Below are positions 15,475-24,393 of a stretch of DNA of 64,000 nucleotides, piece by piece. The notes beneath the pieces are model-generated. The model was not told the origin of the DNA, made no database searches, and saw nothing but the letters and a program-made list of their open reading frames with translations. Source of the DNA: an uncultured Deferribacterales bacterium (GTDB taxonomy: Bacteria > Chrysiogenota > Deferribacteres > Deferribacterales > Mucispirillaceae); assembly GCA_947853665.1 (NCBI GenBank), contig CANTXF010000044.1:22514-86513 (forward strand), read 5' to 3'. The position numbers and the translations under genes were made by a program. Every line of letters starts with the position of its first letter. Position 1 is the first letter of the stretch.

Positions 15475-16815
15475 TTATAACATATCACGCAGTTTCGTTC
15501 TTATAAGTTTTCCGTTGAAAGTCCTTGGGATATGATCCGTAACGCGTATATCCTTGGGACATTTCCATGGCTCCAGGCGCAGACTCAGATATTTATAGAT
15601 ATTCGTTCTGTCGAAGGTCTCGTCCGTTTTTAAAAACAATACCGGCACGCTGCCAGCCGTATTGTCGGCCTTGCCTACGCATGCGCAGTCTATCACTCCA
15701 GGATAGCCTTTGGCCGCGTTTTCTATTTCGTCTGGAGCGATTTTTATTCCTCCTACGGATATTATGTCCGATTCCCGCCCGACAAAATAATAGAACCCTT
15801 CTTCGTCCCTGTATACCACGTCCTTCGTAATATATACTCCGTTTTTCAGAACGGAGGCCGTAAGCTCTGGCTTGTTAAGATAGCCTTTCATTATTATGGG
15901 GCTTTTTATGGCGAGGAATCCTTTATTGGTTTCCCCAAAGCCGGATATGGCTTTCATATTCTCATCCAGTATCATAATATGCGAATTAATATTTGGTGTG
16001 CCTATGCAGCCGGTCTTTTCGATATGGAGGGCGTTGTCGAAGCCCGTCATAGTGCCTGCTTCCGTGGAGCCGTAAATATTATAAATCTTTACTCCGGGAG
16101 CGATCTCCATGAAACGCTTTATATCGCTTTGAACGGCCGTGGAGCCTCCCAGCTCTATATAAACCAGGTTTTCATAATATTTTGCCGGATTTTCGGGCGT
16201 GAATTTAAGAAGAATATTAAAAGCGGAAGGGTTCATCGCTATGGATGTTACCTTATATGTTTCCAGGATTTTAAAAAAATTATCAAGAGGCAGTATGCCG
16301 TCTGTTATAACCGCTGAGCTGCCGTGAACCATATTGGCGTAGAACCTTCTAAGAGCGTAGGAATGGTTGAGCGGAGCGGCTATCAGCGCCACATTGTTTT
16401 CAGGCATATCTATACAGCTTAATATATTCTCCACCGTTGCGTAGTGGCTTTTATGGGTGTGGATTATGCCCTCCGGCGTTCCGGTGGTTCCGGTGGTAAA
16501 AAGTATATCGGAAACGCTATTTTCATCCGGCTCATATATTTCCGCGCCGGAAACGGCGGATTGCTTCATATCCTTAAGGTCGAAATTTTTAAATTCCTTT
16601 TCTCCGAAAACTAATTTCGCACCGACTGCTTTTTTTATGTTTTCCAGCTCTCCGGGAACGATTTTTTTTTCAACCGGTACTATGACTCCCCCGGCCAGAA
16701 GGGTTCCCAATATCATGACGGTAAAAAGGGAGTTCTGCATACCTGATATTATTACCGGGTCTCCGGGTTTTAAACCGCATTGTCTGAGATGTAGGGCAAA
16801 AAAGCCCATGCACAT
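15475..16815 (-). CDS. Acyl-CoA ligase / AMP-dependent synthetase lacking a normal start
   Basis: An adenylate-forming enzyme with 'LFTTGTTGTPEGIIHTHKSH' (AMP loop), 'NIYGSTEAGTMTG', 'MKGYLNKPE', 'YFVGRESDIISVGG' and the catalytic lysine segment 'PRTFNGKLIRTKLR' near the C-terminus. From the first ATG (16815) it has 446 residues, but the frame stays open upstream to about 16929 and reads like the missing N-terminus (EAILEHSKNLPDRTAVISG, then KLSYKELS). No ATG, GTG or TTG exists in that extension. Either a rare start is used or a one-base frameshift has cut the link to the ATG at 16922, which overlaps the stop of the ABC remnant. Its substrate is unknown. Confidence 0.75.
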   Translation of the reverse strand: MCMGFFALHLRQCGLKPGDPVIISGMQNSLFTVMILGTLLAGGVIVPVEKKIVPGELENIKKAVGAKLVFGEKEFKNFDLKDMKQSAVSGAEIYEPDENSVSDILFTTGTTGTPEGIIHTHKSHYATVENILSCIDMPENNVALIAAPLNHSYALRRFYANMVHGSSAVITDGILPLDNFFKILETYKVTSIAMNPSAFNILLKFTPENPAKYYENLVYIELGGSTAVQSDIKRFMEIAPGVKIYNIYGSTEAGTMTGFDNALHIEKTGCIGTPNINSHIMILDENMKAISGFGETNKGFLAIKSPIIMKGYLNKPELTASVLKNGVYITKDVVYRDEEGFYYFVGRESDIISVGGIKIAPDEIENAAKGYPGVIDCACVGKADNTAGSVPVLFLKTDETFDRTNIYKYLSLRLEPWKCPKDIRVTDHIPRTFNGKLIRTKLRDML

Positions 16816-16921
16816 TGAAAGCTCCTTATAAGATAGTTTCCCGTCGCCGGAGATAACGGCCGTTCTGTCCGGCAGATTTTTAGAGTGTTCTAAAATTGCT
16901 TCGATTATGGTAATAGCCGCA

Positions 16922-17436
16922 TCAGTTCCTTATTAAGTTTTTCAATTTTTTCCAGCATTCGTCGAAGCCTTCGTCCTCCGGGCTCCTTACGGAACCTGTT
17001 TTCCCTTTTACAGGATTCGGGAAAATCAAATAATCGTCTCCTTTCAGCACCATGAATTTTGTCGCGACGGATATGGCTTCTATAATACTGTGCGTTACGA
17101 ATAATATTGTTATTTCAGCCCCTGCTTTATGCCATATATCCACGATTTCCCTGCCCAAAGTCGTTCTCGTGTCCGCGTCGAGGCTGGCGAATGGCTCGTC
17201 CATAAGTATTACGGACGGCTTCTGCGCCAGGGCTCTGGCTATGGCTGCGCGCTGCTTCATGCCTCCGGAAAGCTGATGCGAGTAATAATCCCTGAAGCCG
17301 GAAAGCCCCACCATATTAAGATAATGGTTTACTATCTTATCCGTTTCTTTTTTTTGTTTTTTTGGAGCGTTTATCTCAAGAGGATAGGCTATATTTCCAT
17401 ATACCGTTTTCCATGGAAAAAGCTGATCGAAGGTAT
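16922..17436 (-). pseudogene. ABC transporter ATPase remnant without Walker A
   Basis: The frame retains the Q-loop region (DQLFPWKTVYGNIAYPLEI), the signature LSGGMKQRAAIARAL, Walker B ILMDEPFASLD and the H-loop FVTHS, as in nitrate/sulfonate/taurine-type (SsuB/TauB) ATPases. The first ~80 residues, including Walker A, are missing; homology stops abruptly near 17436, inside the 3' end of the acetyltransferase frame, which overlaps in another frame. An internal ATG at 17314 would give only 130 residues and cannot bind ATP. A deletion that joined two genes explains this best. Confidence 0.8.
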
Positions 17437-18240
17437 TTTTACTATAATATCTTTTCCTTCGTTAAGGCTTAATTCTTCCCAGAAAGCGTTGTAGGCTTCC
17501 CGTATTCCTACCAGTTTGACCGTGAAAACGTCCGTATATTTTTTTATTATGCCGTGTTTTTTTAAAAATTTTTCGGTGCATACGGTCTTTACATTCAGCT
17601 TTAAATCCCTTACATACATAGAGTATGTTCTTAAGGCTTTTTCTCCGTTTTCGTTTATATAATATCCGGTAAATTTTTTATGATATCGATGTTCGGCCAG
17701 CAACGCCTGTTCCACAAAATGGACGAAAGAAAAACCCTCTCCTTCGTTATTTATATCTATGCTTAAAAACTTTGCCTTTTCGTATTGATGGAGCAAAAAT
17801 GCGAAAGGAGAGTCGCCTCCCCAGGCGTCTATATTTTTTAACGAGGTGAGGTAATCTCTATCCTTTCCCCATACGGCAAAGGAGTATATAGGGTGTGATG
17901 TCCTTCTGAAACCGCTTCTTTTGCGGGCGGCGTCGCCCAGTATGCCGGTAGCGCTTTTGGTTGAGTTATAATCGAAAGCGCCGCCTGCGCAGAATTCAAA
18001 ATTAAACGTTGGTATAAGCAGGGTTCCCCTTTCTCCTACCGATTCCATTAGGGCGTCCAGAACCGCGTTCATTGCGTCGTTTTTAATCTCTTCCGTGGTC
18101 TTACCGCGCTCTTTTAATTTTTCGAAGGTTTTGTAAAGAATGTGGGTGCTGTCCGAAGCGACATACAAAATATCGCCTTTCCGCACGCCTATCTTTTTAA
18201 ATGCTTTTATCAGTGTGTTTTTTATATCCATAGCTGCCAT
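17389..18240 (-). CDS. AAC(3)-like N-acetyltransferase
   Basis: The 283-residue protein matches the aminoglycoside 3-N-acetyltransferase superfamily in its acetyl-CoA and active-site landmarks: 'GDILYVASDSTHIL', 'GTLLIPTFNFEF', and 'SGFRRTSHPIYSFAVWG' with the conserved R-x-x-H-P. Such proteins outside resistance islands often act on surface sugars or secondary metabolites rather than drugs, so resistance should not be assumed. The last ~15 residues are encoded by sequence that, in another frame, belongs to the ABC ATPase, so the native C-terminus was probably lost. The base composition is AT-rich compared with neighbours. Confidence 0.75.
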   Translation of the reverse strand: MAAMDIKNTLIKAFKKIGVRKGDILYVASDSTHILYKTFEKLKERGKTTEEIKNDAMNAVLDALMESVGERGTLLIPTFNFEFCAGGAFDYNSTKSATGILGDAARKRSGFRRTSHPIYSFAVWGKDRDYLTSLKNIDAWGGDSPFAFLLHQYEKAKFLSIDINNEGEGFSFVHFVEQALLAEHRYHKKFTGYYINENGEKALRTYSMYVRDLKLNVKTVCTEKFLKKHGIIKKYTDVFTVKLVGIREAYNAFWEELSLNEGKDIIVKIPSISFFHGKRYMEI

Positions 18241-18425
18241 GTAACATAACCCGGAGCGTTTTTATTTATTGTAAATTTTATACTGCACTAAACGTCAGTT
18301 TAATTTTTAATATATATATATATATTGTATTCTTTTCAACGTAAATGATAAAATTATTCCTGACGGCAATAAAAAGCTTGCAAAAAAAATTCGGATTGGA
18401 TATATATTTATCTCGCAAACGCGTT

Positions 18426-18499
18426 GCGCTCATAGCTCAAATGGATAGAGCATTTGACTACGGATCAAAAGGTTGGGGGTTCGACTCCTCCTGGGCGCA
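18426..18499 (+). tRNA. tRNA-Arg(ACG)
   Basis: A full cloverleaf folds in 74 nt: acceptor GCGCTCA / TGGGCGC with A as discriminator, D arm GCTC / GAGC, anticodon stem TTTGA / TCAAA around loop CTACGGA (anticodon ACG), and T arm GGGGG TTCGACT CCTCC. CCA is not encoded. A terminator follows 14 bp later. Confidence 0.96.
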
Positions 18500-18512
18500 C
18501 TCATTAAAAATG

Positions 18513-18539
18513 CCCGCGGAATTTTCTGCGGGTTTTTTT
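18513..18539 (+). terminator. Intrinsic terminator after tRNA-Arg
   Basis: CCCGC (18513-18517) pairs with GCGGG (18528-18532) and seven T follow. Confidence 0.8.
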
Positions 18540-18734
18540 ATCAGAATAATACCCTTTCGCAAACCGGCGTAAAATTATTGCGGAACATTTTGCAGGCGGC
18601 TTCCAGGCAGCGGCTGATAATTATGCCCGGGCGCCTTTTGCGGGCGCTTTTTAGTAAGCTCCGGGTTTATCCCGCTTATGAAGCGGGCGTTACTGTCATT
18701 TTCCGCTGTTATCGGCGCCGCGATACGGCAGCCC

Positions 18735-20054
18735 TTATATTTCGTCCTTGCTGGAGCCAGTTCCCGGAGAGTAGAGCCTGTTATATATTTTGGCGGCGAA
18801 GGAATCCGTCATGCCGGATATATAATCGCATATTCCGCGTTCCTTTGAGCCGCTTTCCTCCCGGTGGAGAGTCCAGTTCTTTATCAGCTTTTCAGGAGAA
18901 TCTGAGAAGGCTTCGAAAATCTTTTTAATTACGTACTGTCCTCTTATTTCTAGCATCTGCACTTCCGGCGCGTTTACCACAAGCTCCATAAGCACTTTGT
19001 CTTTAAGAAGCTTTATAAGGCTTTTCGCCTCGTCGCTGAAAGCGGCGTTATATTTTAATAGAGGATGAGTAAAGCCAGGCACTTCCTTTATATACAGGCT
19101 GTTAAGGAGCAGGGCGGATATGCCGCCGACAAATTTTTTACGCTTTTTCGAATCGTAATAAATATCGTCGAATTTTTCGCCGCGGTCTATAAATAAATCC
19201 CGGCCCAGCCAGTCTTTATAGCCGCTGTTCATAAATATCGGGCTTATGCTGTCTTTCAGGTCTTTAGGGAGTATGAGCCGCCTTGCTATCATATCCTCAA
19301 AATCGTGGGAGGAGTTTGCTATATCGTCTGCGGCCTCCATAACGGAAGCGTCGAAGGATTTGTAAAGAGGCTTTACCACGTTTCCCTTGACGGAGAAATC
19401 CTGAAATTTATTTCTGTCACTTTCCGAAAATATTTCCAGAGCGTGTTCCACTGCGTCCGTTTCTTCCCCGTAGCGGCATTTGGGAGGCAGAGAAGCCGCA
19501 TGGCCGCCGGAAATCGCCGCCTCGTAGCTTACCGGATATTTAAGCACCGCCAGCAAAAGCCTTCTCGTAGGGTTTATGCCGGCAGTTTCGTGGTATTTTT
19601 CCAGCTTCGTTAAAATACGCAGGGTCTGGGCGTTTCCTTCAAAGCCTCCCTTGTCCTTCATCAGAGAGTAAAGGGCCTTTTCTCCTCCGTGGCCGAAGGG
19701 CGGGTGGCCCAGGTCGTGGGCGTAGCAGGCGCTTGCCGTAACCGTGCGGAAGGAGTTGTATGCGTCGTTAATATAAGGGGAAAGGCTTTCGTCGTATTTT
19801 ATGAAGTTTCTCTGTATTCTGGCGGCTATTCCGCAGCCTATCTGGCATACTTCCAGAGTATGGGTAAGGCGCGTGCGGTGAAAGTCGCCTTCGTCCGCGC
19901 CGGTAACTTGAGTTTTGCCCTGCAGGCGCCTGAAAGACGATGAATGTATTATCCTCGCCTGCTCGCGTTCGTAAGGCGTTCTTTCGTCCCCGTCCCTTTG
20001 GTAGTCCCCCAGGGTAAGAGTTTTTTCCAGTTCCTTAAGCTCCTTGCCGCTCAT
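18735..20054 (-). CDS. dgt: Deoxyguanosinetriphosphate triphosphohydrolase-like protein
   Basis: An HD-domain dNTPase of 439 residues that cleaves dNTPs to deoxynucleoside and triphosphate. Visible signatures are 'QGKTQVTGADEGDFHRTRLTHTLEV' (split as RRLQGKTQV and FHRTRLTHTLEV), the metal-binding 'CYAHDLGHPPFGHGGE' and 'AADDIANSSHDFED'. The frame is open for 69 more codons upstream, but these are rejected: the ATG at 20054 overlaps the RND pump stop as ATGA, a typical translational-coupling junction. Being third in the adaptor-pump-dgt operon ties it to the control of the efflux genes. Confidence 0.92.
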   Translation of the reverse strand: MSGKELKELEKTLTLGDYQRDGDERTPYEREQARIIHSSSFRRLQGKTQVTGADEGDFHRTRLTHTLEVCQIGCGIAARIQRNFIKYDESLSPYINDAYNSFRTVTASACYAHDLGHPPFGHGGEKALYSLMKDKGGFEGNAQTLRILTKLEKYHETAGINPTRRLLLAVLKYPVSYEAAISGGHAASLPPKCRYGEETDAVEHALEIFSESDRNKFQDFSVKGNVVKPLYKSFDASVMEAADDIANSSHDFEDMIARRLILPKDLKDSISPIFMNSGYKDWLGRDLFIDRGEKFDDIYYDSKKRKKFVGGISALLLNSLYIKEVPGFTHPLLKYNAAFSDEAKSLIKLLKDKVLMELVVNAPEVQMLEIRGQYVIKKIFEAFSDSPEKLIKNWTLHREESGSKERGICDYISGMTDSFAAKIYNRLYSPGTGSSKDEI

Positions 20055-23000
20055 ACCGCCTCCTCTTCCGGCAGCACGCCGTTTCCTTCGCCCCTTAAGA
20101 AAAAGGAGAGCAGGGCCGGTATCACAAACATGGTAAACACGGTGGAAAGAGCCAGGCCGCCCAGAATAACGCTTCCCAGACCTCTGTAAAGCTCCGCTCC
20201 GGCTCCGGGGGAGACTACGAGAGGCAGCATGCCTATAAGGGACGTAAGGGTACTCATACATATAGGCCTGATTCTCGTCCTTAACGCTTCGTTTATGGCG
20301 TCGCGCCCGCTCATGCCGTAGCGCACGTTGTTAAGGGACTGGTAAACTATCAGTATTGGGTTATTCACCACCGTTCCTATAAGCATTATGAAGCCCAGCA
20401 CCGTAAGCACGTCCATAGGCTGGTTCGCTATGAAGGCGTTTACGGCTGCAAGGCCGAGAAAACCGCCGGAAGCCGCCAGAGGCACGGAAAACATTATTAT
20501 AAACGGATAAAGGAAATTATCGAACAGGGCGGACATAAGAAGGTAGGTTATAAGCACCGCCAGCAGCAGGTTGCCCGTAAGAGCCACTTTGGCATCCTCC
20601 AGCTTGCTGGAGGCTCCGCTTGTGGATATTTCTATACCGTCGAGAAGCCCTTGAGCCTTTAAAGGCTCTATGGCCTTTGTCATTATGGCGTTCTGCAGCT
20701 CTTCCAGCACCATGCCGGACTGGACGGAAACCATTATATTAAAAGACCTTTGGGAATTATACCTGCGTATTCTGTCCACGCCCATTATTTCCTTCATTTC
20801 GGAAAGGCTGTATATGGGCACTGGCTGGCCGTTTTGGGCGGTAACGAGTATGGAGTATATATCCTGGGGGTTTTCATGGTTAAGCTCGTCCTTACCCTGT
20901 ATCATTATATCTATCGTTCCCAGCGCGTCGTCTTTGAATTCGCCCACTTTTCTGCCGTCCAGATACGCGTCCACGGCTATGCCAAGCTCGCTGGCCGATA
21001 TTCCGGCGGCTTTAAGGGCCTCCCTGTCCGGAAATATCTGCACCTCCGGATATACCGGCGTGGCCGACGGGTTTACCCTTACCTGAGCCTGCGGCAGCTC
21101 CTCGATTATTTTATTCTGAATAAGGTTTACCATGCCGGTAAGCCTGTCGTAATCCATTGCGCCGCCTACGTTCAGCATAACCATATTGCCAGAGCCTCTC
21201 CCCACGTTAAAAAGGGGAGACTGGGAGGTAGAGCCGGTAACTCCCGGTATATCGGCTATTATCTCCGATATAAGGGGCTGTAGCTCCGCTGCCCGCTCTT
21301 CGTCCGCGCTGGTTACGGAAAGGCGCACCATAGTGCTTCCCCCCACGAACATAAATGTTTTTACGGCGGGGTAGCCGTCTTTTTCGTTTTCCATATAGGG
21401 TTTGAGCCTTTCGTATATGTATTCTCCCATATCGGCCCGCTCTTTGTAGGAATAGCCCGGCGGCACGGATATGCGGGATTCCACGAGGTTTTTGTTGCCT
21501 AGAGGCAGATAGTCCATTTTAGGCATAAGAAAATACGCGCCGCCGGCGGACAGCACCGTAAGGATAATTATTACGGAAAGGCGCAGGGGCAGGCTGGCGT
21601 TTATCCTTTTCGATACGGCCATTATACCGTCTACGAAAAAGGTGCCGAAGGCTATTATTAATCTTCCGGCCCGTCCCTCTTTCTTTTTCTGGTGGCTCCG
21701 GCTGTAAAGCAGCCTTGTGAGCACGGGGATTACCAGTATTGACACTACGAGGCTTATTCCCACGGCGGAGCTTACGGCGAGGGCTATGTCTCCGAAAAGC
21801 TGCCCCGCCTCTTCCTTTATGAATACTACGGGCAGAAACACCGCCACGGTGGTAAGGGTGGAGGCCAGTATCGCTCCCCATACCTCTTTTGAGCCTTCGT
21901 AAGCGGCCTGAAACGGGTTTTTGCCCATGGCCATGTGCCTGTCTATATTCTCAAGCACCACTATGGAGTTGTCTATAAGCATGCCTACGGAAAAAGCTAT
22001 CCCTGCAAGGCTTATTACGTTCAGAGAACGGCCCATGGCGTTCATTATGAAAAACGTGCCTATTATGCTTATGGGTATTGTGGTTGCGATAACCAGAGTG
22101 GAGCGTACGCTCCTTAAAAAAAGCAGCAGAACGATTATTGCGAGGATTCCGCCTTCCACTATGTTGGATTTTACTAGGGCTATCGCTTTAAGTATATAGC
22201 CCCGCTGGTCCGATACCCATACGAATTGTATGCCCTGTTCCTTTAGTATCCCGTCGTTAAGGTTCGTAACTACCGTTTCTATATCGTCCGTCAGTTTCAG
22301 TACGTTGGCTCCGGCCTGGGCTATGACTCCCACGTTTATGGCGTCGCTCGTGTTAAGGCGCACGATCGTGTTCTTTTTAGCGAAACCGTAGTCTATTTCC
22401 GCTATATCGCCCATTTTAACCCGGGAGTTGCTGCCGGCAACTACCACTATATCCTTTATGTCGTCCGGCGTTTTTACCTCGCCTATGGTTCTGAAGCGGT
22501 AATCGCGGGAGCCGAAATCGAGGGTCCCGGCGGAAATGTTTATGTTTTCCTGGCTCAGGGCGCTTACAACCTGGCTGATCGTCAGGTTGTAATAGCTTAA
22601 AAGGTTAGGGTCTATTTTTATCTGTATCTGCCTTGCGCTCCCTCCCCAGTAGGAAAGGTCCGCAACGCCGTCCACCCGTTCCAGATAGGGCTTTACTATT
22701 TCCTCGAAATAGGTGCCGTACTCGTCTATGCTTTTCGGATTGCCGGGCACGGTCGTTAAGGCCAGCTCCACGACGGATATGGAGTCCGTATTGGAGGAGC
22801 GTATAGTAGGCTGGTCTACGTCGTCCGGGTATCCCCGCACCTCGTTTAGCTTATTGAGGACGAGCAGTATGGCGTCGTTTATATCCATGCCGAGATCGAA
22901 CATAAGGGTAATATTTGAGGAACCGTTCGACGCGGTGCTTTCAAAATCTATAAGGCCGGGGATGGTTTTAAGCACCCTTTCCTGCCGGTCTACAACTTCC

Positions 23001-23182
23001 TTTTCCATTTCGTATGGGGAGGCGCCCGTCCAGGATGTTCTTACGGTTATCTGGGGATATTCTATCGTAGGTATCAGCCTGTAAGGCATGCTAATAAGGG
23101 CCTGCACGCCGAAAATAACGACGAAGAATATGCCTACGAGCACCTTTACAGGATTTTCTATGGCAAATTTTATTATGTTCAT
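20051..23182 (-). CDS. RND-family efflux pump, inner-membrane subunit
   Basis: The 1043-residue protein has the AcrB/MdtB-like architecture: first helix at about 10-30, large periplasmic loop, six-helix block (about 335-540), second loop, and final six-helix block. Landmarks include 'MPYRLIPTIEYPQITVRTSWTGASPYEMEKEV', given here in parts (PTIEYPQITV, TGASPYEMEKEV), 'GIAFSVGMLIDNSIVVLENIDRH' with the proton-relay acidic residue, and 'MLIGTVVNNPILIV'. It resembles drug-type (HAE) rather than metal-type (HME) RND pumps. It follows the adaptor gene by one base. No outer-membrane channel gene is in the operon, so a TolC from elsewhere is needed. Confidence 0.93.
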   Translation of the reverse strand: MNIIKFAIENPVKVLVGIFFVVIFGVQALISMPYRLIPTIEYPQITVRTSWTGASPYEMEKEVVDRQERVLKTIPGLIDFESTASNGSSNITLMFDLGMDINDAILLVLNKLNEVRGYPDDVDQPTIRSSNTDSISVVELALTTVPGNPKSIDEYGTYFEEIVKPYLERVDGVADLSYWGGSARQIQIKIDPNLLSYYNLTISQVVSALSQENINISAGTLDFGSRDYRFRTIGEVKTPDDIKDIVVVAGSNSRVKMGDIAEIDYGFAKKNTIVRLNTSDAINVGVIAQAGANVLKLTDDIETVVTNLNDGILKEQGIQFVWVSDQRGYILKAIALVKSNIVEGGILAIIVLLLFLRSVRSTLVIATTIPISIIGTFFIMNAMGRSLNVISLAGIAFSVGMLIDNSIVVLENIDRHMAMGKNPFQAAYEGSKEVWGAILASTLTTVAVFLPVVFIKEEAGQLFGDIALAVSSAVGISLVVSILVIPVLTRLLYSRSHQKKKEGRAGRLIIAFGTFFVDGIMAVSKRINASLPLRLSVIIILTVLSAGGAYFLMPKMDYLPLGNKNLVESRISVPPGYSYKERADMGEYIYERLKPYMENEKDGYPAVKTFMFVGGSTMVRLSVTSADEERAAELQPLISEIIADIPGVTGSTSQSPLFNVGRGSGNMVMLNVGGAMDYDRLTGMVNLIQNKIIEELPQAQVRVNPSATPVYPEVQIFPDREALKAAGISASELGIAVDAYLDGRKVGEFKDDALGTIDIMIQGKDELNHENPQDIYSILVTAQNGQPVPIYSLSEMKEIMGVDRIRRYNSQRSFNIMVSVQSGMVLEELQNAIMTKAIEPLKAQGLLDGIEISTSGASSKLEDAKVALTGNLLLAVLITYLLMSALFDNFLYPFIIMFSVPLAASGGFLGLAAVNAFIANQPMDVLTVLGFIMLIGTVVNNPILIVYQSLNNVRYGMSGRDAINEALRTRIRPICMSTLTSLIGMLPLVVSPGAGAELYRGLGSVILGGLALSTVFTMFVIPALLSFFLRGEGNGVLPEEEAV

Positions 23183-23183
23183 A

Positions 23184-24230
23184 TCAGTTTGCCGCTATCC
23201 GTATTTTAGAGCCGTCTTTTACTTTGTCGCCCCCTTTCATGACGACCCTGTCGCCTTCCGCAAGGGCTCCGGACCCTACGGCGATATCTCCTCCCGCGTA
23301 TCCCACAATTTCTACGGGGATGAAACGCACCGTGTTTTCAATGATTTTATAAACGCCTTTTTCCTGGTTGTTGTCTATTACCGCGTCTCTGGGCACGAAA
23401 AGGGCTTCCACGCTTTTTCCGCTGGGCACCCTTACCACCGCCCGCACGCCTTCCTTAAGGTACGGAGACGCGCCTATGGCGATTCTCGCCTCGAAGGTTC
23501 TCGTGGCCGCGTCCCCTTTGGAGTTTACGGATATTACCGTCCCCGTAAAATCCTTCCCCGATGCACTCACGGGCACTTTCTGTCCCGGCTTTACATAGGG
23601 CAGCACTTTTTCCGGCAGATATATTCTCGCCTCGTAAGTAAGGGAAGCCACGCTTGCCGCCGTTCCTCCAAGTGTCATCCATTCGCCCACCTCTATGGGG
23701 ACGTCCGTTATCACGCCGTCGAAGGGAGCTTTTATCGTCATTTTCTCTTTTTCGGTTTTTAATTTTTTCTCGTCCGCCTGGGCGGCTTTATAGGCGCTTT
23801 CCGCGTTCTGGTAGTCCGTCAGTGAGTCCTGATATTTTTGCTGGGATATGGAGTTCTGGCTGTAAAGGGACTGGTTTCTGGCGTAATCCCTTTTTGTTTT
23901 TTCAAGATTAAGCAGAGCCTGCTTCGTGCCTGCTTCCGCCGCGAGTATGCTGTAAGTGAGGAAAGCGTCGTCAAGCTGGGCTATGGGCTGGCCCTGCCTG
24001 ACCCTGTCTCCGTCCTTTACGAAAACCTTTATTATTTTGCTGGCGCTTTCGGAGGCCACGTCCGATGTTTTCGTAAAGAAGGCGGAACCGGTAAGGGCTA
24101 TATTGGGCTGGGTGGAGCCTTTTTTTACTACCGCGTCCGTTATAAGAACCGACGGGGCGTTCCCGCTTTGAGCCTGGGCCGCGCATGCCGCCATAAGGGT
24201 AAAAAATAATATGACAGGAAAAAGACGCAT
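23184..24230 (-). CDS. RND efflux periplasmic adaptor (membrane fusion protein)
   Basis: The 348-residue adaptor starts with a signal peptide (MRLFPVILFFTLMAACAAQA); the MAAC may be a lipobox or the site may be AQA, which I cannot decide. The lipoyl half 'SKIIKVFVKDGDRVRQGQPIAQLDD' (parts) is followed by a helical hairpin (about 95-150), the second lipoyl half 'IKAPFDGVITDVPIEVGEW' and beta-barrel and membrane-proximal domains. The longer frame (start 24317) is rejected because GGAG precedes the ATG at 24230. It is the first gene of the pump-dgt operon and has a strong ECF-type promoter upstream. Confidence 0.92.
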   Translation of the reverse strand: MRLFPVILFFTLMAACAAQAQSGNAPSVLITDAVVKKGSTQPNIALTGSAFFTKTSDVASESASKIIKVFVKDGDRVRQGQPIAQLDDAFLTYSILAAEAGTKQALLNLEKTKRDYARNQSLYSQNSISQQKYQDSLTDYQNAESAYKAAQADEKKLKTEKEKMTIKAPFDGVITDVPIEVGEWMTLGGTAASVASLTYEARIYLPEKVLPYVKPGQKVPVSASGKDFTGTVISVNSKGDAATRTFEARIAIGASPYLKEGVRAVVRVPSGKSVEALFVPRDAVIDNNQEKGVYKIIENTVRFIPVEIVGYAGGDIAVGSGALAEGDRVVMKGGDKVKDGSKIRIAAN

Positions 24231-24243
24231 AAAAGAAACTCCG

Positions 24244-24255
24244 GGTAAATTTACC
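24244..24255. promoter_or_regulatory. 12-bp palindrome in the pump-operon leader
   Basis: GGTAAATTTACC is a perfect palindrome between the ECF-type promoter and the adaptor start, just before its ribosome site. It could be a repressor operator; no regulator gene is adjacent. Confidence 0.4.
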
Positions 24256-24271
24256 TTGTTTTCATACTTTA

Positions 24272-24297
24272 GACGGTATAATCCGATATATGTTACA
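24272..24297 (-). promoter_or_regulatory. ECF-type promoter of the adaptor-RND-dgt operon
   Basis: On the minus strand TGTAAC (24297-24292) and CGTC (24275-24272) are spaced by exactly 16 bp and the CGTC is followed by TAAAG. This is identical in both elements and spacing to the promoter of the ECF sigma operon at 26271-26296 and resembles known TGAAAC-N16-CGTC ECF promoters. The adaptor ATG is about 42 bp downstream. Confidence 0.75.
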
Positions 24298-24326
24298 TTT
24301 TTTTTGCAGTTTTTCATATTTATACT

Positions 24327-24356
24327 TTGGCGTTGCGCGTCGCAGGATGATATAGT
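24327..24356 (+). promoter_or_regulatory. Probable promoter of ackA
   Basis: TTGGCG and TATAGT are separated by 18 bp and lie about 38 bp before the acetate kinase start, divergent from the ECF-type promoter. Confidence 0.45.
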
Positions 24357-24393
24357 ATCTTATTGACAACTATATTCCGAAAGCGGAGGTGTC

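Noticed and set aside
17389..18240. Aminoglycoside resistance gene
   Set aside because: The fold family is AAC(3)-like, but chromosomal relatives often act on other amines or sugars, the C-terminus is damaged and no resistance context exists.
18627..18652. GCGCC/GGCGC hairpin followed by T run as a terminator
   Set aside because: The stem is only 5 bp with a 7-nt loop, and there is no gene ending there on the plus strand.
20055..20261. 69-codon N-terminal extension of dgt
   Set aside because: It is Arg-rich, lies inside the RND coding region and is unlike other Dgt proteins; the ATGA junction at 20051-20054 gives a better start.
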